Shown: in pieces, positions 38,301 to 53,300 of the stretch | Layout: each line of letters starts with the position of its first letter | Position numbering within the stretch: the first letter of the stretch is position 1 | From: Echinostoma caproni | Lineage: Eukaryota; Platyhelminthes; Trematoda; Plagiorchiida; Echinostomatidae | Direction of reading: 5' to 3' | Assembly (NCBI GenBank): GCA_900618425.1 | Contig: UZAN01039508.1 | Coordinates: 25,698-89,697 of the forward strand | Length of the DNA: 64,000 nucleotides | The notes under the pieces: model-generated | Told to the model about the DNA's origin: nothing | Database searches by the model: none | The model's input: only the letters and a program-made list of their open reading frames with translations | Position numbers and translations under genes: made by a program

Positions 38301-41300
38301 TTGAGCGGTCCCCTGCACTGATTTGTCCTCAATCCTCATTCTGGGTAATCAGTTCCCTATTCCTCCCTGGATGACTTATGAAGTACGTCAACGATGTGGG
38401 ATTGTACCAACACTTTCTCGTCAGTTTGCAAATTCTCATATTCCAAATAATCTGATGTCACTCTAACCGGGATGTATTTTTGATGCACATATAGCCCGTG
38501 TCTCTGATAAAGTTTCAACTTGTCACTCCAAGAAACGTATAGAGTTATCATGGTAAAAGTCCTAGGTGGTATTCCGTGAGGTACTCTTGTTTCTTGTCAA
38601 GTAACTGGGGAAAAAACTTATTGTGTTGAAATGTGGAGACTTGGTGCGCGTCACAATATGAGGTAATCACCTACGACCCAATCATTCCGTATCGTTTACT
38701 TGTAGTATTCCCAGAACTACTAAAATTATCTCAACCTATCGTGAGCTATGTGCGCCATCTCGCCAAGTGTTCAATCTCCCTGAAAAAGCTGCTTGCACTA
38801 CTGCACATTCGATAAAATGTAATTAAAGGAAAAAGTGTCCTATTTCATTTGTTAACCAAGCGTGTCAATTCGAACGCAATTCACGTACTGATGTTTCTAA
38901 CTGTTGCTCTCGATGTGCTTCTGATAGCATTACCCTTGTCGAAAAGTCTGTAATGAATACCGACAGTGTTTTAATCCACACCGATTCTTTTCTGCTTCTG
39001 CTGATCTTAAACTGCGGCTCGCCAAAATTAAAAAAGTAGTCGTTCACTAAGTGCGCACTAAAGTGTGGTCTACGGAGGTATGCTGCCACAGTTTGATCGG
39101 AAGCACCTATCATTACAATGCCAACTATACACAAGCTACCAACTGACACTTGCCTCAGCCGACGATACAAATGGTAGATAAGAGAAACCATTTTGTGCTG
39201 ATCTATTCTACTCGTTTATTGATTTCCACTTACTCGATACCCGATTAGCGAGAGAAAATCCAAACCTACCGACTTCAAATCAATATGCTATGCAATAATC
39301 CAACAGTTGAGGAGGATGCACGCATGAGCTGCTCCCCCCTCCCCAACTACACAAGTAAACGCATGCCCATGGCGATGGGAGATGTACGTGAATAATGCAT
39401 AGAGCGTTTTTCTCATCGAACCGAGCTAATCTATTCCAGACTAAGCTTGCAAGAGAATGAAATAACAAATGCTACTATTTCTATGCAGTTGTTTCTACCG
39501 AAAAACCTGGTGCTGAAATCACTTCGTTTGCCGAGTATCGCTTGAAGATAAGTGATGTGTCTGAAGAGCATTTTAATTGTACTTGCACAATATTACCGGC
39601 AGTTTGCCACAGCAAACTGAGTACGTGGTACATACTTAACTGGTCTAGGTATTCACTGCATGACTGATAAAGAGTTCATTCATAAAAAGGTATCGTTTTT
39701 AATGGGTCATTTATTTTAGCTAGCGGGAACTAGTTCCACATTGTATCCAAGCCCGAATGAGCAAACGAAAGACTATTTTACCCACTAAGGTGTTATTAAA
39801 AAATCGTCTAGCAGCAGGGGGTAGTGTAGCATTTTCTGAGCGGTCAGCCTGATCTTATATGCGTCATCTTGAAGTTAAATGCCGTAGATACATAAATTCA
39901 AGTAAGAACAAGCTTCATTCATTCAAAGGGTGAATGTTCTACCTTTACGAAGAAAAAATTATAATATGAATTAGGAAGAAGCTTCACCATAAAATAAGAA
40001 TGAGAAAAATATTGCTGCGAATGAAGATTAATTAAATCCAGAATAATGGGATGTTGTTCTGGTTTGCTTTTTGTTTGTCAGGAGTTTGTAGATAAGAGCC
40101 AACTCGTGTAAGAAACATTCGTTCCATTCATTACTCGTCTTGAGCACTGTGAATTCCGAGTGAATCTTAGACCTGCTGACGTCGTTGATTATCTCGCAAA
40201 GTAACAGGTGGCATTGGTAAATAGACCTTTTTTCCTAGGACTAGTTGTGTGGGTGCATCAAACCGATTCGGTTTAAGGAACTCAAATACCTAAAATACGT
40301 TCAATTTTCGTCCTTTTGGCCTTTCCTGGTGATCCAAAGTCGAACTTTCCTTTCATGTAAATACAGGTCCTATTCGTATTTTTATCACCGGAATGTAGAT
40401 CGACAAGGTCCACAACTGATCATTTGTCGTTTGAGGTTGCTGTCCCATAAAATCTCACGTTAAATCAGCACCATCTAGTTGGAGTGTTTTTATTTAGAAA
40501 ATTATATCCTGTTGATAAAATACTCGAATCTCTAATCGCCTCATTGTCCTCCAGATTTACATTGTTGTCGATCGAGTGAGAGACAATTTGTATCACTAAA
40601 AAACCCGTCCAGCTGGCAGTTCATTACTTATGATTCTCTTCGGAGTATGTTGCACTTGCAATTGGAATTGAGCATTTTCGATCTCTTTGATCAGCTGTCC
40701 GCAAGTTCAGTCACAGATTATGCCTTCCGGTTCAGTGAATAATGTTTAACGACGTGATCTACACTTGCAATCCTCCAGATTTCCTTTTCGCACCAGTTGA
40801 CTGATGCTATCCTGCTCATCTTTCTCTATTATCGAGGTACTCTGATTGTTAGATTCTTGCCTGGAAGTCTACAGCATTGCTTTCCTATAGGTAAACGAAA
40901 GCCTTTTTCACTATCATTTTATCTGAGATCCGGGATATTATGTTCCAAAATCTATCATGAAATTAAATAATAATTAGATATTTACTACAGAGGTGTGACG
41001 AATGTCCCGCAGTGTGATGACCCTACTATTCCCATCTATTCGATTCATCGATAGCAAGGTACCAGTTAGAAGCGGTTTTGAGTGGAAATTATGTTCGGGG
41101 TAGGGCCTATATGAAAAATAACTTTTAACATCCTGCTATGGCTTATATTTGGTGAAGGGGTATTTCTGTATTATTAAGGATAACGATACTAATCAATTCT
41201 GGTCAAAAAATTTCGTTATTTCACAAGGGGGTTGAATATTTAGAAGACTAGGCTCACACGGAATTATCTGAATCTGTGGTTTAAATTTTTGAGTTTGAAT

Positions 41301-44300
41301 CGTAGGATATTTACTCAATCGTACCAGGATACGTGATCTCAAATGATTTCGCTAATGGTTGCGGTGGCGTGCAGCATCCGGAATAGGTATCTGTTCCAAT
41401 TAGCAGCCCGTCTTTTTAATGTGAATGGACATGCAGTATATGCAGTATAGTCATTATCATAATTATTCGCTGACCGCAAACTGTAGTTTGCATAATTCGT
41501 AAGTGGCGTGAAGGTATTTCTTTGATGACATGTATTTGTTCCCAAGCTTCAGTGATGTGGTGGTTCATCCCCCAACACACGGTCAAGCTTTGCTCAATTT
41601 ATCCAAGACAGAAAAGCTTCATCGGGTTTATTCACAGATACTATCTGCGCATTTGAAAAAAGTAAATTCCGTCTGGCAAATGGGCCAAAGTATGGAACTG
41701 CTCACATCGAAATGAGTGTGGCAATTTCATACATCTGTATCCACCATTTTCCGTTATTGATGTAAAATGTTAAACAAAATACTAGCTAGAAATGTCAAAC
41801 GGAATAAAATAATGAGAAAACGAGACAAAGACGTTGTGTGACTATTATCAAAGTGACCTAGTCGGATAGAAGAGTGAGTCAAGTCTTGTCAGATGTGTCT
41901 TAAAACTCTGTGAAACATCGCTACGGTTGATTGTTCTTTAAGTTGTCACACGTATAATGAACACCTAAGATCAATTAGGTGAACAACTAAGTTTCCTGAA
42001 TTAAAATGAATTTGTTTAAAGTGCTTAGGCATTTTAATATTTGTTAAAACCTTTGCTGTACTTTGTGTAGTAGATGTTATAAGTTTTGTTCCCAGCTAAT
42101 AATCCGTCGCAATTGATTGGAAATCGATCGTTACGGTCCATTATTTTGTTATATTTCAATAGGCACGAACTACTTGCCTATGTGGATTTCTGAAATATGA
42201 AAACAAAACGAAAACAATTTTTACGGAGTATGCGTTCGTTCCCAACAGGAACTTCAAACTAAAATTTTTCTTGGAAATTATTCGTTTTCAACATACGAAA
42301 CAGGTCATTCAGAATGACTGGTAGTTGGTGTCGGGGGTTCGGTTAACTTACCGTATTGTACACAAATCGTATTACCGGGGCCATGTAGAAGTCTCGAATT
42401 TGTTGAAAATATTCCCTTGTACTAGCGTGAAAACTTTTCCGGAGACTTTTTGAGAAGCAAGCAAGAAAATCACGAAAAAATAAACAGGTTATTACATCCG
42501 TGATGATCAAGATAAAATAAGCACTATTAAAAACAATATTCAAGTATTTATTTGTGAGCCTTCTCAAAGATATTTTTCTGTCATTTTTGAGAGAAAGTGA
42601 GTATAATTTTTAAATGGTTCCATCAAATAAAATGAAGAGTTACAATGGTGTTTGCGAAAGTTGGACAAGTCATTACCGTCACTTGATATGGCGTCTTGTT
42701 TACTCCAGCAATCAGTTAGGCAGAACGAAATATTGACTTGAAAAATCTGGTGTGGGCAGAGACTTAATATCGTAATTGTCTGAGTTTATCTGGTCTTTCG
42801 TGACGAAATATTTTACTGGCATTATCAACCCGGGTAAAACAATTAAATTGCGAGATTCGTTTTAGCCCAAAAATGATAGAGGTCAAAGTGTCTTTTCAGT
42901 TCTATGTTTAAACGCTCTTGTAGTAAATGTTCACAGAAAGTCTGTGAAGAAAAAGTGCTTACGATTGTTAAACCCATGAATAATTACGCTAAACGTTATT
43001 TGGCTGGTTTTGTTTTACTGGTTAAATTGGTAATCAAATGTTTGCATCAAACATTGTTCCAATCGATTGTTTTACCATTCAGTTGATGTGTCCTTTGCTA
43101 GGCTCAAACAACTCAGAAAAATGTCGCGATTGCGGAGATTTCGACAGTCATCATTCATTTGATGTCCTCGAGCGTATAAAATCGCCCGAGGATGAAACAG
43201 CACAATCGTCCTAATGCCTCTTTGTCTCATGGATCTAGATTCGTCCAGAACCTTAGTTATCCGTCATCGTCTAATCTCCGGAGGGTTTTTTGTTTCCAAG
43301 TCGAAAAAAGATGCAGCTAGTTAGAATGGCTATAATCACAGTAGGGGAATTTGATATACAATTTTACGGTATGGACTTCTGAGTCGCTCAGGAACAGCAA
43401 ACTCACATAGAGTTGAGTGCATCTTGCAGAAACCCACCAACGAAGGCATAGCATTTAGCAGTTTTGGTTTTCTGAATGTCATTTTAGGTCTTCTACTTCA
43501 AATTTATTGATTAAATTAATGATTTTGCCATCAATATTTTGTGATTAAATTGAGTTTAGGGATGAAAAATTGAATGAAATCGAAAAACACGGTGAAAAAC
43601 TGCCCGGATGACGTTGTTTCGTTCACGAACTCAAAATTCTAGTGATGCCATCCGGAACGTAAGACCACTACCGGAATAAATTGATTATTTCGTTGTTGAC
43701 AGCCCTTTTCGACAACAAAATAGGGATACAGGAATAATCCCACGGGTTGGCTAGATATAGGCTTCAGAGATGACAAGTTTCGCATGAAAGTTTTTTAATC
43801 TGCACAGCTGATCTTCCTGTCGATTTGAAACACGATGGGGAGACGCTTTACCTTTATTCAATTTTTGTTTAGTTCTGTGATGATTTTTCACGAGTAATCC
43901 ACCTCAACTGTGAGCTGTTTTAACATTAAGGACAGGCAAAATTTCTCAAAGGGGATTTATTTCTATTGCGCTTAGTGACATAGACTGGGCTCAATGATCT
44001 TGTGCCCCAGAGACAAATCATTTAGCTGAGCTAATATCTAGGGCATTCGATTTTAAATTTAGGTTCCTCGTTGTAGGTCATCACTTGTGGGTTCAGTAGA
44101 AACAAACAGTATACCAATCCGTTTTCTAAGTTTTGTGTACTGTCCAATTAGGCGGATTATTTGGTTCATTACAGACGGAAACAATCTGTTATTGATCCCG
44201 GAAACAGCATCATTACAAATCTTTGACCATGTTGTTTTGAGATTGTGCCGTAGGGTACGCAGCAAAGCGAATCAGTGTTCGCTATTCAAAGTTCCAACCA

Positions 44301-47300
44301 AAGTATCAAACGGAGGAAATATTCCGCTGAAAGTGTTGCAAGGCTACGGGTACATATCGAACCCATTGATTCGCGAACGAAGAGCCCTCTGCACACTAAA
44401 AGCCCTTAACAGACAATCTAAATTTCTGTTTGAAGATGAGATTACCTACCTACGTGAGTAAGCACAGTTTCTTTACCATACACCTAATAGGTCAATAATT
44501 ACAAAATAAGGTACGAAAATCCAAATTCAACTTCCATACTATAAAGGAAAAGAGAAACAAATGGAATCAATATTTTTTCATGTATGATTGTATTAGGAGG
44601 TTGCTGGCAAAAACTTATTGCGTATTGTGCGGTAAATTATCAGTAATGCTGATCAGCGAAGGAAAACTTTACTGCTTGCATCATTAGAGAAGTATGCAGA
44701 AGCATGAGGAATACACATTTGCTTGTTTCGTGTCGATTATTGAGTGCATGAGTACGAATGAATGAATTATTCACAGATTGCATTTAAACGACTCGCAGTG
44801 GTTGTCACTCAGTGCAGCATGTCCATAGCACCTTTAGAAACCAGCAGTTTGTGCATACTAGTTCTGATCACCATGGCTCGAGCGCGATCCAAGCCGTGAG
44901 GGGATTTTTTGTAGAAAGCGGATAATCATTTTGAGATTTGGTGTCAGTAACGATATCATGGAATGTGGAATAGTCTTATTGGGATCATAGGGAAATCCGG
45001 TGGTTTTTGGCATAATTGTCAATGACTATAGTTTGCGTACTATTGTGTTGCATCATCTTTTGAGTGGATGCTCAGTGGTATAATTCCATGGGCGGCACCT
45101 TCCGTCTTATTCTCAGCCTGAATAATTCACGATTTTCACTGAGTTCTTTAAGCACAAAATGAGCAAGCTGTCTCCATGCTTTTCAGAGATGTTTGCTTGC
45201 CTATTATTGAAATAGAAATCTGACAAGCAGTCAAACTTGTGAACTTATGCTTGAAGGTGTCCTGCGAAGCTGAACATTGCGGAAGTTTCCTACTCCGTTC
45301 AGCCACACTGTATGTTATATTCCGGATCAGTACCTGATGGATTGATTAAAAAGACGATAAGACGGAAGATACTATACTGGATTTTAATGATAATTATTCA
45401 CACTATGGCGGTAAATCCATCGGATAAATTTGAGAACGTTATCTTTTACCTAGTGTTAGGGTAATTGAAACATTGAACTGAGAGTTTGGTTGGTCAAATA
45501 ATTGCTGCAAAATCATACCTCTGCTTGCCAATACTACCTCCACCCAACAGTGTCGTGGTGGATGGCTCCTCTGTAGTTGCTGGCGCAGTTTCTGGATGTC
45601 CAGTGGCCTCCTGAAAAGAAGAATGGAAATTAGTGAATGGAAAATCATCAGGTTGTTACTCTTCTTGTCGACCTGTTTAGTGCATGACTGGTTTCAATCG
45701 GACAGTAGCACAGATGTTAACAAATACATTCCTCGTGTGAGGGAGAAACGTTACATTGTAGAGTAATAGCCAAGGAAATTAGAAAAAGGTACACCACCAT
45801 CCTCTGCGGGGCTTGTCCGCCAATGGAACGAACAACATTTTCCCGGACTGCTTTTCACCAATTAAAAAAAATGTATCAATAAGTAGAATTTTGGAGGGGT
45901 TTTGATTGACTGAATTTCTACTATTTTCTATAGCGGGTGTGTGTGTGTGCCAGAAGTATGGGTATGTTGTTTCACGTTGTTGTCGTTGTTGTTGTTCACC
46001 ATCACCAGTGGCATTTTAACCTCTCCACAGTGATCGTGAATTTGGCAATTACTTCAGTGTGCACTGTGTACAACACGGATGGATAATCCATCTTCTTTAC
46101 TCTCTATATAATCCCTCAAATTAATCACATATGAGCCCATCGGCTTTGAAATCAATCGTTTTCTTGGACAACTTGGCCGGCATAATAACAAATGAGGAGA
46201 ACGGGTATAGTGCAGTTAATGTATGATCAATTATGACGCATATTACTCGTAATTGTTTCTCATTTATCCTCAATCAAATACAGTAAATTGTCCTGAAATA
46301 ACACTGCATACATTGAGTACCTTCTATACTGGTAATTTAAGGGATAAATTTTTATTAGAATTTGGTAGTTGGCTGATGAATAGGTGAGGATTTCTGTTGT
46401 CAGAAGAAGGCGAAAGTAGTGATGCGTACGCATGTTCTGGTTCCAGTTTAGGTGAGTAAGTTCGTTCAATACATTCACCGGTTTGCTTCCTTATCAACTA
46501 TCTCTGGCCCTAAATGGTATTTACGAATGGCAAAATGTCTTTTTTTATTACACACTTTTGTGTGGTGAACAGCAGACGGGGTGAACCCCATAGTCACGAA
46601 GACCTGCTGCTTCGTCTTGGAAATCGGTAACCTAAACCCCGGAACTTGGAGTGGCGAACCACATAAGGCGTCGTATTGAACCGGACGACAGCAAGACTGT
46701 CTATCACCAAAGTTGGGTGGCGGTGGCGGGGCTTAAATCTCGAACCATAGGGTCCAAAGCACGCCAGTGACAGCGATTAAACCACTGCGCCACAACCAAT
46801 GCATCAACTAAATGAATAAAATCATCTCGAGCGAGCAGGGCAGTTAGTGCTAATCAGTGATATTGCAGCTGCTGTTTCTCACTAATTCAAGCTTATTCAT
46901 TTAGGCTTCTAGCTCGTTTGAAAGCTACATCAATGAATGGCATCGGATAGCTTTTGATATATGAAGTAGGATGATTTTTATTCATATATCCATTCAATTG
47001 AATGACGATGGTCGTATTCGAGTGGTTCAGGTAATGAAAACGATGGCCGAGTGCAAATTCCACCCCCGTCATCCATCGTCTCTGTTTCTGCATCACAGTA
47101 GACAGCCTTTGTATGATTGTAATTACAGTCCTGAATGTCGATTTTATATTAGTTGTCCACCAATATTGGTGGACAATTATGCCTTTTTCAGTTTAAGATG
47201 TCCGAAATTCAATTTATGATGTCGCAATATGAATTTAATATGTCCGAGTATCAATTTAAAGTGTCAAGTTGCTATGTGGATGTTACCATGCACAATACAG

Positions 47301-50300
47301 AGTGAAAACATAGCAAAATGACATCTTAAATTGATACTTGGACATCTTAAATTCATATTGCGACATCTTAAAGTGGATTTTGGACATCTTAAACTGAAAA
47401 AGGTCTAGATGTTAAGAGATCTTAGGTTAAAGTTTCACTGAAAGCTGTCCAAAAGATTTCAATATATATATATGTATGTTTCTCCAATCCCAGCATTTTA
47501 TCTCTAAGCACAGCTAAAATATTTTATACGATTGCGTGAATTCGAATGATAAATATTGATTCAAAATATATCAGCTCACTGAATCAGACAGAGGCACATA
47601 CGTAACCCCTAAACTGCTCAAGTTGTTAATGCATTCGGAGCTAATCGGATTTTGGTTCTTCTCATTGTTTTCCATCAGCTTGATAGAAGGTTAGGCGAGC
47701 ACGTGCACTATCTGAGTCATTTTATTTCCATCGCCATTGTATATTCTTGCTCAATTTACTTGAAAAAACGAAGCCAACAAAACATTGTGTGGGATGTGGT
47801 CAGGTGTTTCCTACTGTCCCCGGTTGTAACTCACGAGTGTATCAGCATTAATCAATAAAATGTATGCGATAAACCACATCAGATCCGGTCCAGTTTTCAT
47901 AGAATGCCACACCCAAAAGCGTGATTCACGTCTGTAGGGCGTCAGAGAATTTTCAAGCTTAAGAAGTGTGATGTGCAACAGATAGCGACAGATCAGTAAG
48001 TCTATGACGAATCACGTAACATGACATGATAAAAGAAAAAAGTATTTTTCGGGGTGGATTAAATAACGGATAACCTCAATGAGAAAAAAAATGCAATGGG
48101 GATAACGTACTTCTTCCTCGCCGACTGGCTGAGCTTTCGGTTTGGCAAGGATGATTTTTGGAATGAGAAACGGCATTGTCAGTCCGCATATTATGCCCAA
48201 AAAGTACTAAAAATTAAAACAAAAGGATCAGTTTCAAATAACTACTTGTTAGTATAAAACAAGTGATAGACCTTAATAAGTTCTTTTTGAGGCAACCAAT
48301 CAATGCTGTATGCAAGTGAAATGTGTACACAATGCCCCAGTGAATGGGTCTGTATCCAGGTAAAAGAACATCAATAATACTTTTGGTACGTTTGGTGAAG
48401 AGTAACTATGACATTAATCCGGAAAACGCTCACTGTTCTCCTTTTCGAACTAGGCATTAAGTACAAAAACCCAAACTGCAAAACGTTATTTCCCGTTTTG
48501 TAGTCAGAAGAAACCCTATTAAAGAGCTCCAAATCAAGGCAGCGTGTAGATGGGTGGATCCAATGCAAAGAAGAACAGTTTGGCAATTCACATGGGTCAA
48601 AACAGAAAACTCCCATTGATGGTGTCATCACAACTTGCTGTTCGTTTAGCATACTTAATCTGGTACAATATATAAAGAGTCATGCCGTTCTGTCTTCACG
48701 TCAAAGTAATCTATTTTTGTGAAGCTTAATTTATGTAGCAGTGATATGGAATTCCGTCAATGTTCATGTTTTCAATTGGACTTTATCGGTGAATAAGATG
48801 GACAGAGATTAACTGTCTCCATTGGGTGTTCGGGATCCCGCCCTTCTCCCGAGAACCACTTTTGGCTTCCACACGCGCAAAATTGTTAAAATGATTATGA
48901 CTGAATAAGTTTTCCCAGAGTGCGTTGAATTACATCAAACACACATTGCATCTGTTCCGTATGGACAGTGTCAATCTGGCAGTTACTGCACTATTACGCA
49001 TTACCATATGTTGATGATTTTTGTTAAGTAGGGTTGTTACAAGAATGTATTTCAAAATGTAATATAAGCGAACAATGAAATACTATTAGTTGGTCAAATC
49101 AGTAAGAAATAATTATCAGCGGTCACGAACATATTGAAATTTAAAGTGAACGTACTCGAAAGACACTGTTCTTTGTAGACAGATTTCCACTCCACGTATT
49201 CGTTAAAAAGTCTTGACAGCAAGGATGAGCCATGAATTTGATGCTTTGACCCTCAGCTGCCAGCTTGATCACTGAGCTACGACCGTAGTACGTCAGTTCA
49301 TGGTTGATTATCAGTTGAGTTCGATGTTCATCTTCGCGGTAGCATTCATTTAGTACACCTTCAGCGCGTTCCTGAAAATTCCTATCGACAGAATTGAACC
49401 GGATTATTGAACATTTTGCCGTGTGGAAAGCAATGAAAATTGTGCAGGAGACGTTAAACACGCAATGAAAATTTAAAAAAATGTGTCGTATAATATTTGT
49501 TTACCATGGGTACTTTCACACCTCTGGAAGCATATTTTTCAAAACAAAACTTCTTTAAAAACGAAGGATATGTTGAAACACAAACTCTTTCTATGAGTTC
49601 CGTCTGATTCTCTTCTATAACAGCTATTAGTCTTCGAAATTTACTGGTTGAATTCCCGGTAGGACGGTACCTCGTGAAACATTTAAGAAACTATTCATAT
49701 ACTATTGTGACGATTTACGCCAATTGTTATTAGGTCCTCTGGGGTATGTGCATACGTTTGGTGAGATGTTTTATGAACTCAAATCAACCAGTTCCATTAT
49801 TGGTTTAATTGTGTGTTTGTTTTTCAAACGATATTCATTAATACACTTTTACTGAATCAAAATCACGCACCTCGGTTACAGCCTTTTCGAGAAAGAGATC
49901 ATACTTTCTACATACTTTCCTTGGGTAAGGCCAATTTGGGGTTCGATTATCCATTCCCCCAAATAGGCTTTTTATTTGCAGAAACATAGTAAATTATTGC
50001 ATGAAGTATCACCAACGTTGAAATAGTTTCACTGAAGTTTCACCGAAGTCATTCCAACTGAATCAACTCGAATACGGCTCATCACCGAAGACCTATCTAA
50101 AGAACGGGAGTTTTTGCTTACTCGGACGTATTGGTTTCTTCGGTTGTGAGAAACAGGCTAATTTCAAGTTTCATAACAAACACAATGAGAATGATCAGTT
50201 ACATAAAAACTCAGATTAAAAAAGATGAGAAAATTAGACCTAATTAGAAATTAACGTTGGCGATTTCTTCCATTACGGACTACTCCAACCAACCCTGGTC

Positions 50301-53300
50301 TATTTATTCCAGTGATAATTCAAGGCTTACTTTATGCAAAGTTGAACAAGTGGCCCTAAAACCGATTCCGTAAAATTCACTTCTTAGCCGTTCCCACTAT
50401 AACGAAAGCTGTCCCTATTCTCTCAAGTTTGAGCCATCCTTCTCATAGAACAACGAGTAATATTCCGTCCATTAGATGCTAAAAGTTAACTTGAGGTGCC
50501 AACAGACATCTATTGTAAGAAAGACATTTTCACTTGAGTGATAGATTTCATTGGCCAATTGTAACAAATTTAAATGTTCGCAAATCAATAGAAGTTGTCT
50601 TTTTGTTGTACAGCGAATAAGAAGACAGTTTAATTAGGCTTATTGATCCGTATCGACTGATTCACGCCTCATTTAGGATCATTTGGTGTTTGGGACAGAA
50701 GAAATTTATTTATAATAGAAGAAAAATGAATCGAGCTTTAGCTTCGCAGACGGATAAGTTGGAAGTTTTACATCACTTGCATCAGGCGCACAACACGCAA
50801 AACATCATTCCATATTGAGGGACAACACTTGAGCTAGCTGAGTCAAAGTACTTGTTATTGTGTAAACTCAAAAACAACACATAAAACGATCCTTATTGAA
50901 ACACAGCAAACAACTTGGTACGGCAATAATTAATTAACCAGTCATATACAATTCTATATGGAAGAGGAGCATTCACATTGATAGTTTCATTCTGAATGGG
51001 ATCTAATACGACCAACCGCAAACGTGGTGTGTGAAGCGACATGAGGAGACTCTTGAGTGTCAATATGAATTTAATCCCTGCTCTTGAGCTCCCTTTGGTT
51101 CAGTAATACTAGCACCCCCTTCCTCTTTCACACAAAAAAGAATTCTACATCAAAAAGGGAACACCTACGCAACAAAACTCAGTTAGATGACCGACGGATT
51201 GTAACTGTCGTCTCCAATGGGACAATGCGCAGGGTGATCCGTTTCACACAGGCCTATGTTAGCCTTCAAACACCATATGAAATAGAAGGCTGTGATAAGG
51301 TATTTGTGAAAGCAATTCTTCGTCAGATTGTTTTCATAGAGATTGCTCTGTACCACTTCGAGGATGGACAGTAAATTGTTCCACAGATTGTATTTTCACT
51401 GTAAATGTCACATTTAATAGAATGAGACGCATGTTTTATACTTATGACTATATTGCATGATACACAATAATTAACAATAATAAAATTAAACTTCATTTCC
51501 TTTTTTTGTTCATTGAACAAACAAAAGTGAAGCTGATTTTAAGATAGAAATCAAATTCATCGCATGCAGAGCGAATATAAAACAATAAAACGTCGTCAAA
51601 CTTCGTGTATTGTATTTGGCCTAAATGAAAAATCTCAATCCATATACCCAATTGGGGGTGCAACCAACATACCCTGGGCCCCAAACTAGAAAGCTAACTG
51701 CAGCAACCAGAGCCATTGATGAAGCTAATTTCTTCATACCTCAGCATCGGGTCATGGTCTGATCCCCGAAACGGTTTTTCCAGCCTGGTCGAAATCGTGC
51801 TAAGATAGCACGGAAGAGCAGATGACTGGCAGGCATGTGCCAAATAAGACCGAGCCATTGGAGGCAGTACAGATTGATTATTTCTTTCATAAAACGATTA
51901 GCATAACTAAATGTACGGCAAAGAACCTCATGAGTGCTCATCTGAAGTTCTTATCCAACACAAGCAATGCTTCGAAGACATCATTAGTTTAATACAGAAA
52001 GCCGAATAACAACTGTGAAGCGGAACAGCATGGTGTTGCAACCTTAAAGGCGAATGCTACGTACTGCAGGGTTAAGAAATCTGGTCACAGAGAGAAAGAC
52101 TACAATACAAAATATTAACGATGGACAATGGTAGGGATATTGACTGACACGTTGCACTGAACATTAACAGTGGTATCGGCAAGACAGTTTTATAATTTCT
52201 GCAGTACTAGGCATGAATCAAAGTTTGGTTATATATAAATTCACCACCCAGAGAGAAACAACAGACAACGACGTCCCTATAATCTGTCTTCCATAATCCG
52301 CTTGATGGATACGTCTAGAAACCCATTTTACGATCAGTGGATTAAAACCCCATTGCTGATAGGTTGAACATCTGCGAATCTGACTAGGTTGACCTCGGTC
52401 TGCAACTCATTTATTTGTCTATTCTGGAATAGCACCACCACCAAGTGGTGCCTGCAATATTGTTTCATGGAACTTCCGAGCGACCAGAAATATAATATTT
52501 TCAGCATAAACGTTTACGAAGATTGATGGTACATCTAATTTGCCAGGAACTAAATAAAACGAATTAAAACTGTTATGTCCCAGATGGCGTTTCAACAGCC
52601 CTTGCTCAAGTGCTTGCCCCCACTTCTGTCTGCAGCAGCGGCCTTGAAATTTCGGTAGACATAATCAACTTTATTTCTCTCACAGCAACTATTTTGACAG
52701 TTGTCGACGTGGCTTACTAACAATGAAATTACTACTTATTCTACTCCGGCATGTAAACCTTGAGACTTTCCATTTAACTGCGTGTCGACCACGTGTCTCT
52801 GTAACGGTGAAAACATTGATGGGAACAGAGCATTTTCTATGATTATATCTTCGGAAATGCATTTGTCATTCTTCTCGTATTCCGTTTTTCCTGTTTGTCC
52901 TTGCCTACATTCTCGCTTGTCCTGTGAGAACAGCGCTACTTGTATTGCACTCGAAAAAGAACTGATGAATTGGTAGAGAATCTGAAGAAAACTTGAGGAC
53001 TGAAAGGGTGCGACTGACTGATTAATACCATATATGCAATTCGCACACCATACCTATCATACCATACAATACCCTACATAAAGCTCCAATCCAAAATGAA
53101 CCGTTCATAGGCGTCCTCACCAAAGAGGTAGGTTATGATTACACTACAAGTACAACAACAACAAGACAAAAACAATTATCATTACCTCCAACTAATAAAT
53201 TTTCAGAATAGTTTGCCGTTCAAACATCATATTGCTGACTTTCTACCGTTCACATTATCAAAATCGATAACAGTTTAACGTGTGCAGATTTGGTACATTT

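Larger units (their letters stand above)
45611..48110. other. Intron between e3 and e4
   Basis: A 2.5 kb intron with a short (GT)n run at 45937-45947, a SINE at 46561-46802 and the foldback element at 47153-47403. Confidence 0.75.

Noticed and set aside
45439..45648. 69-codon minus frame (RPLDIQKLRQQLQRSH)
   Set aside because: Overlaps e4 in a frame that does not fit the phases of e3 and e5.
49240..49310. tRNA-like sequence (ggtcgtagctcagtgatcaag) on the minus strand
   Set aside because: It lies inside e2 and codes for conserved MHR4 residues (Y-Y-G-R-S-S-V-I); the tRNA look is coincidence.
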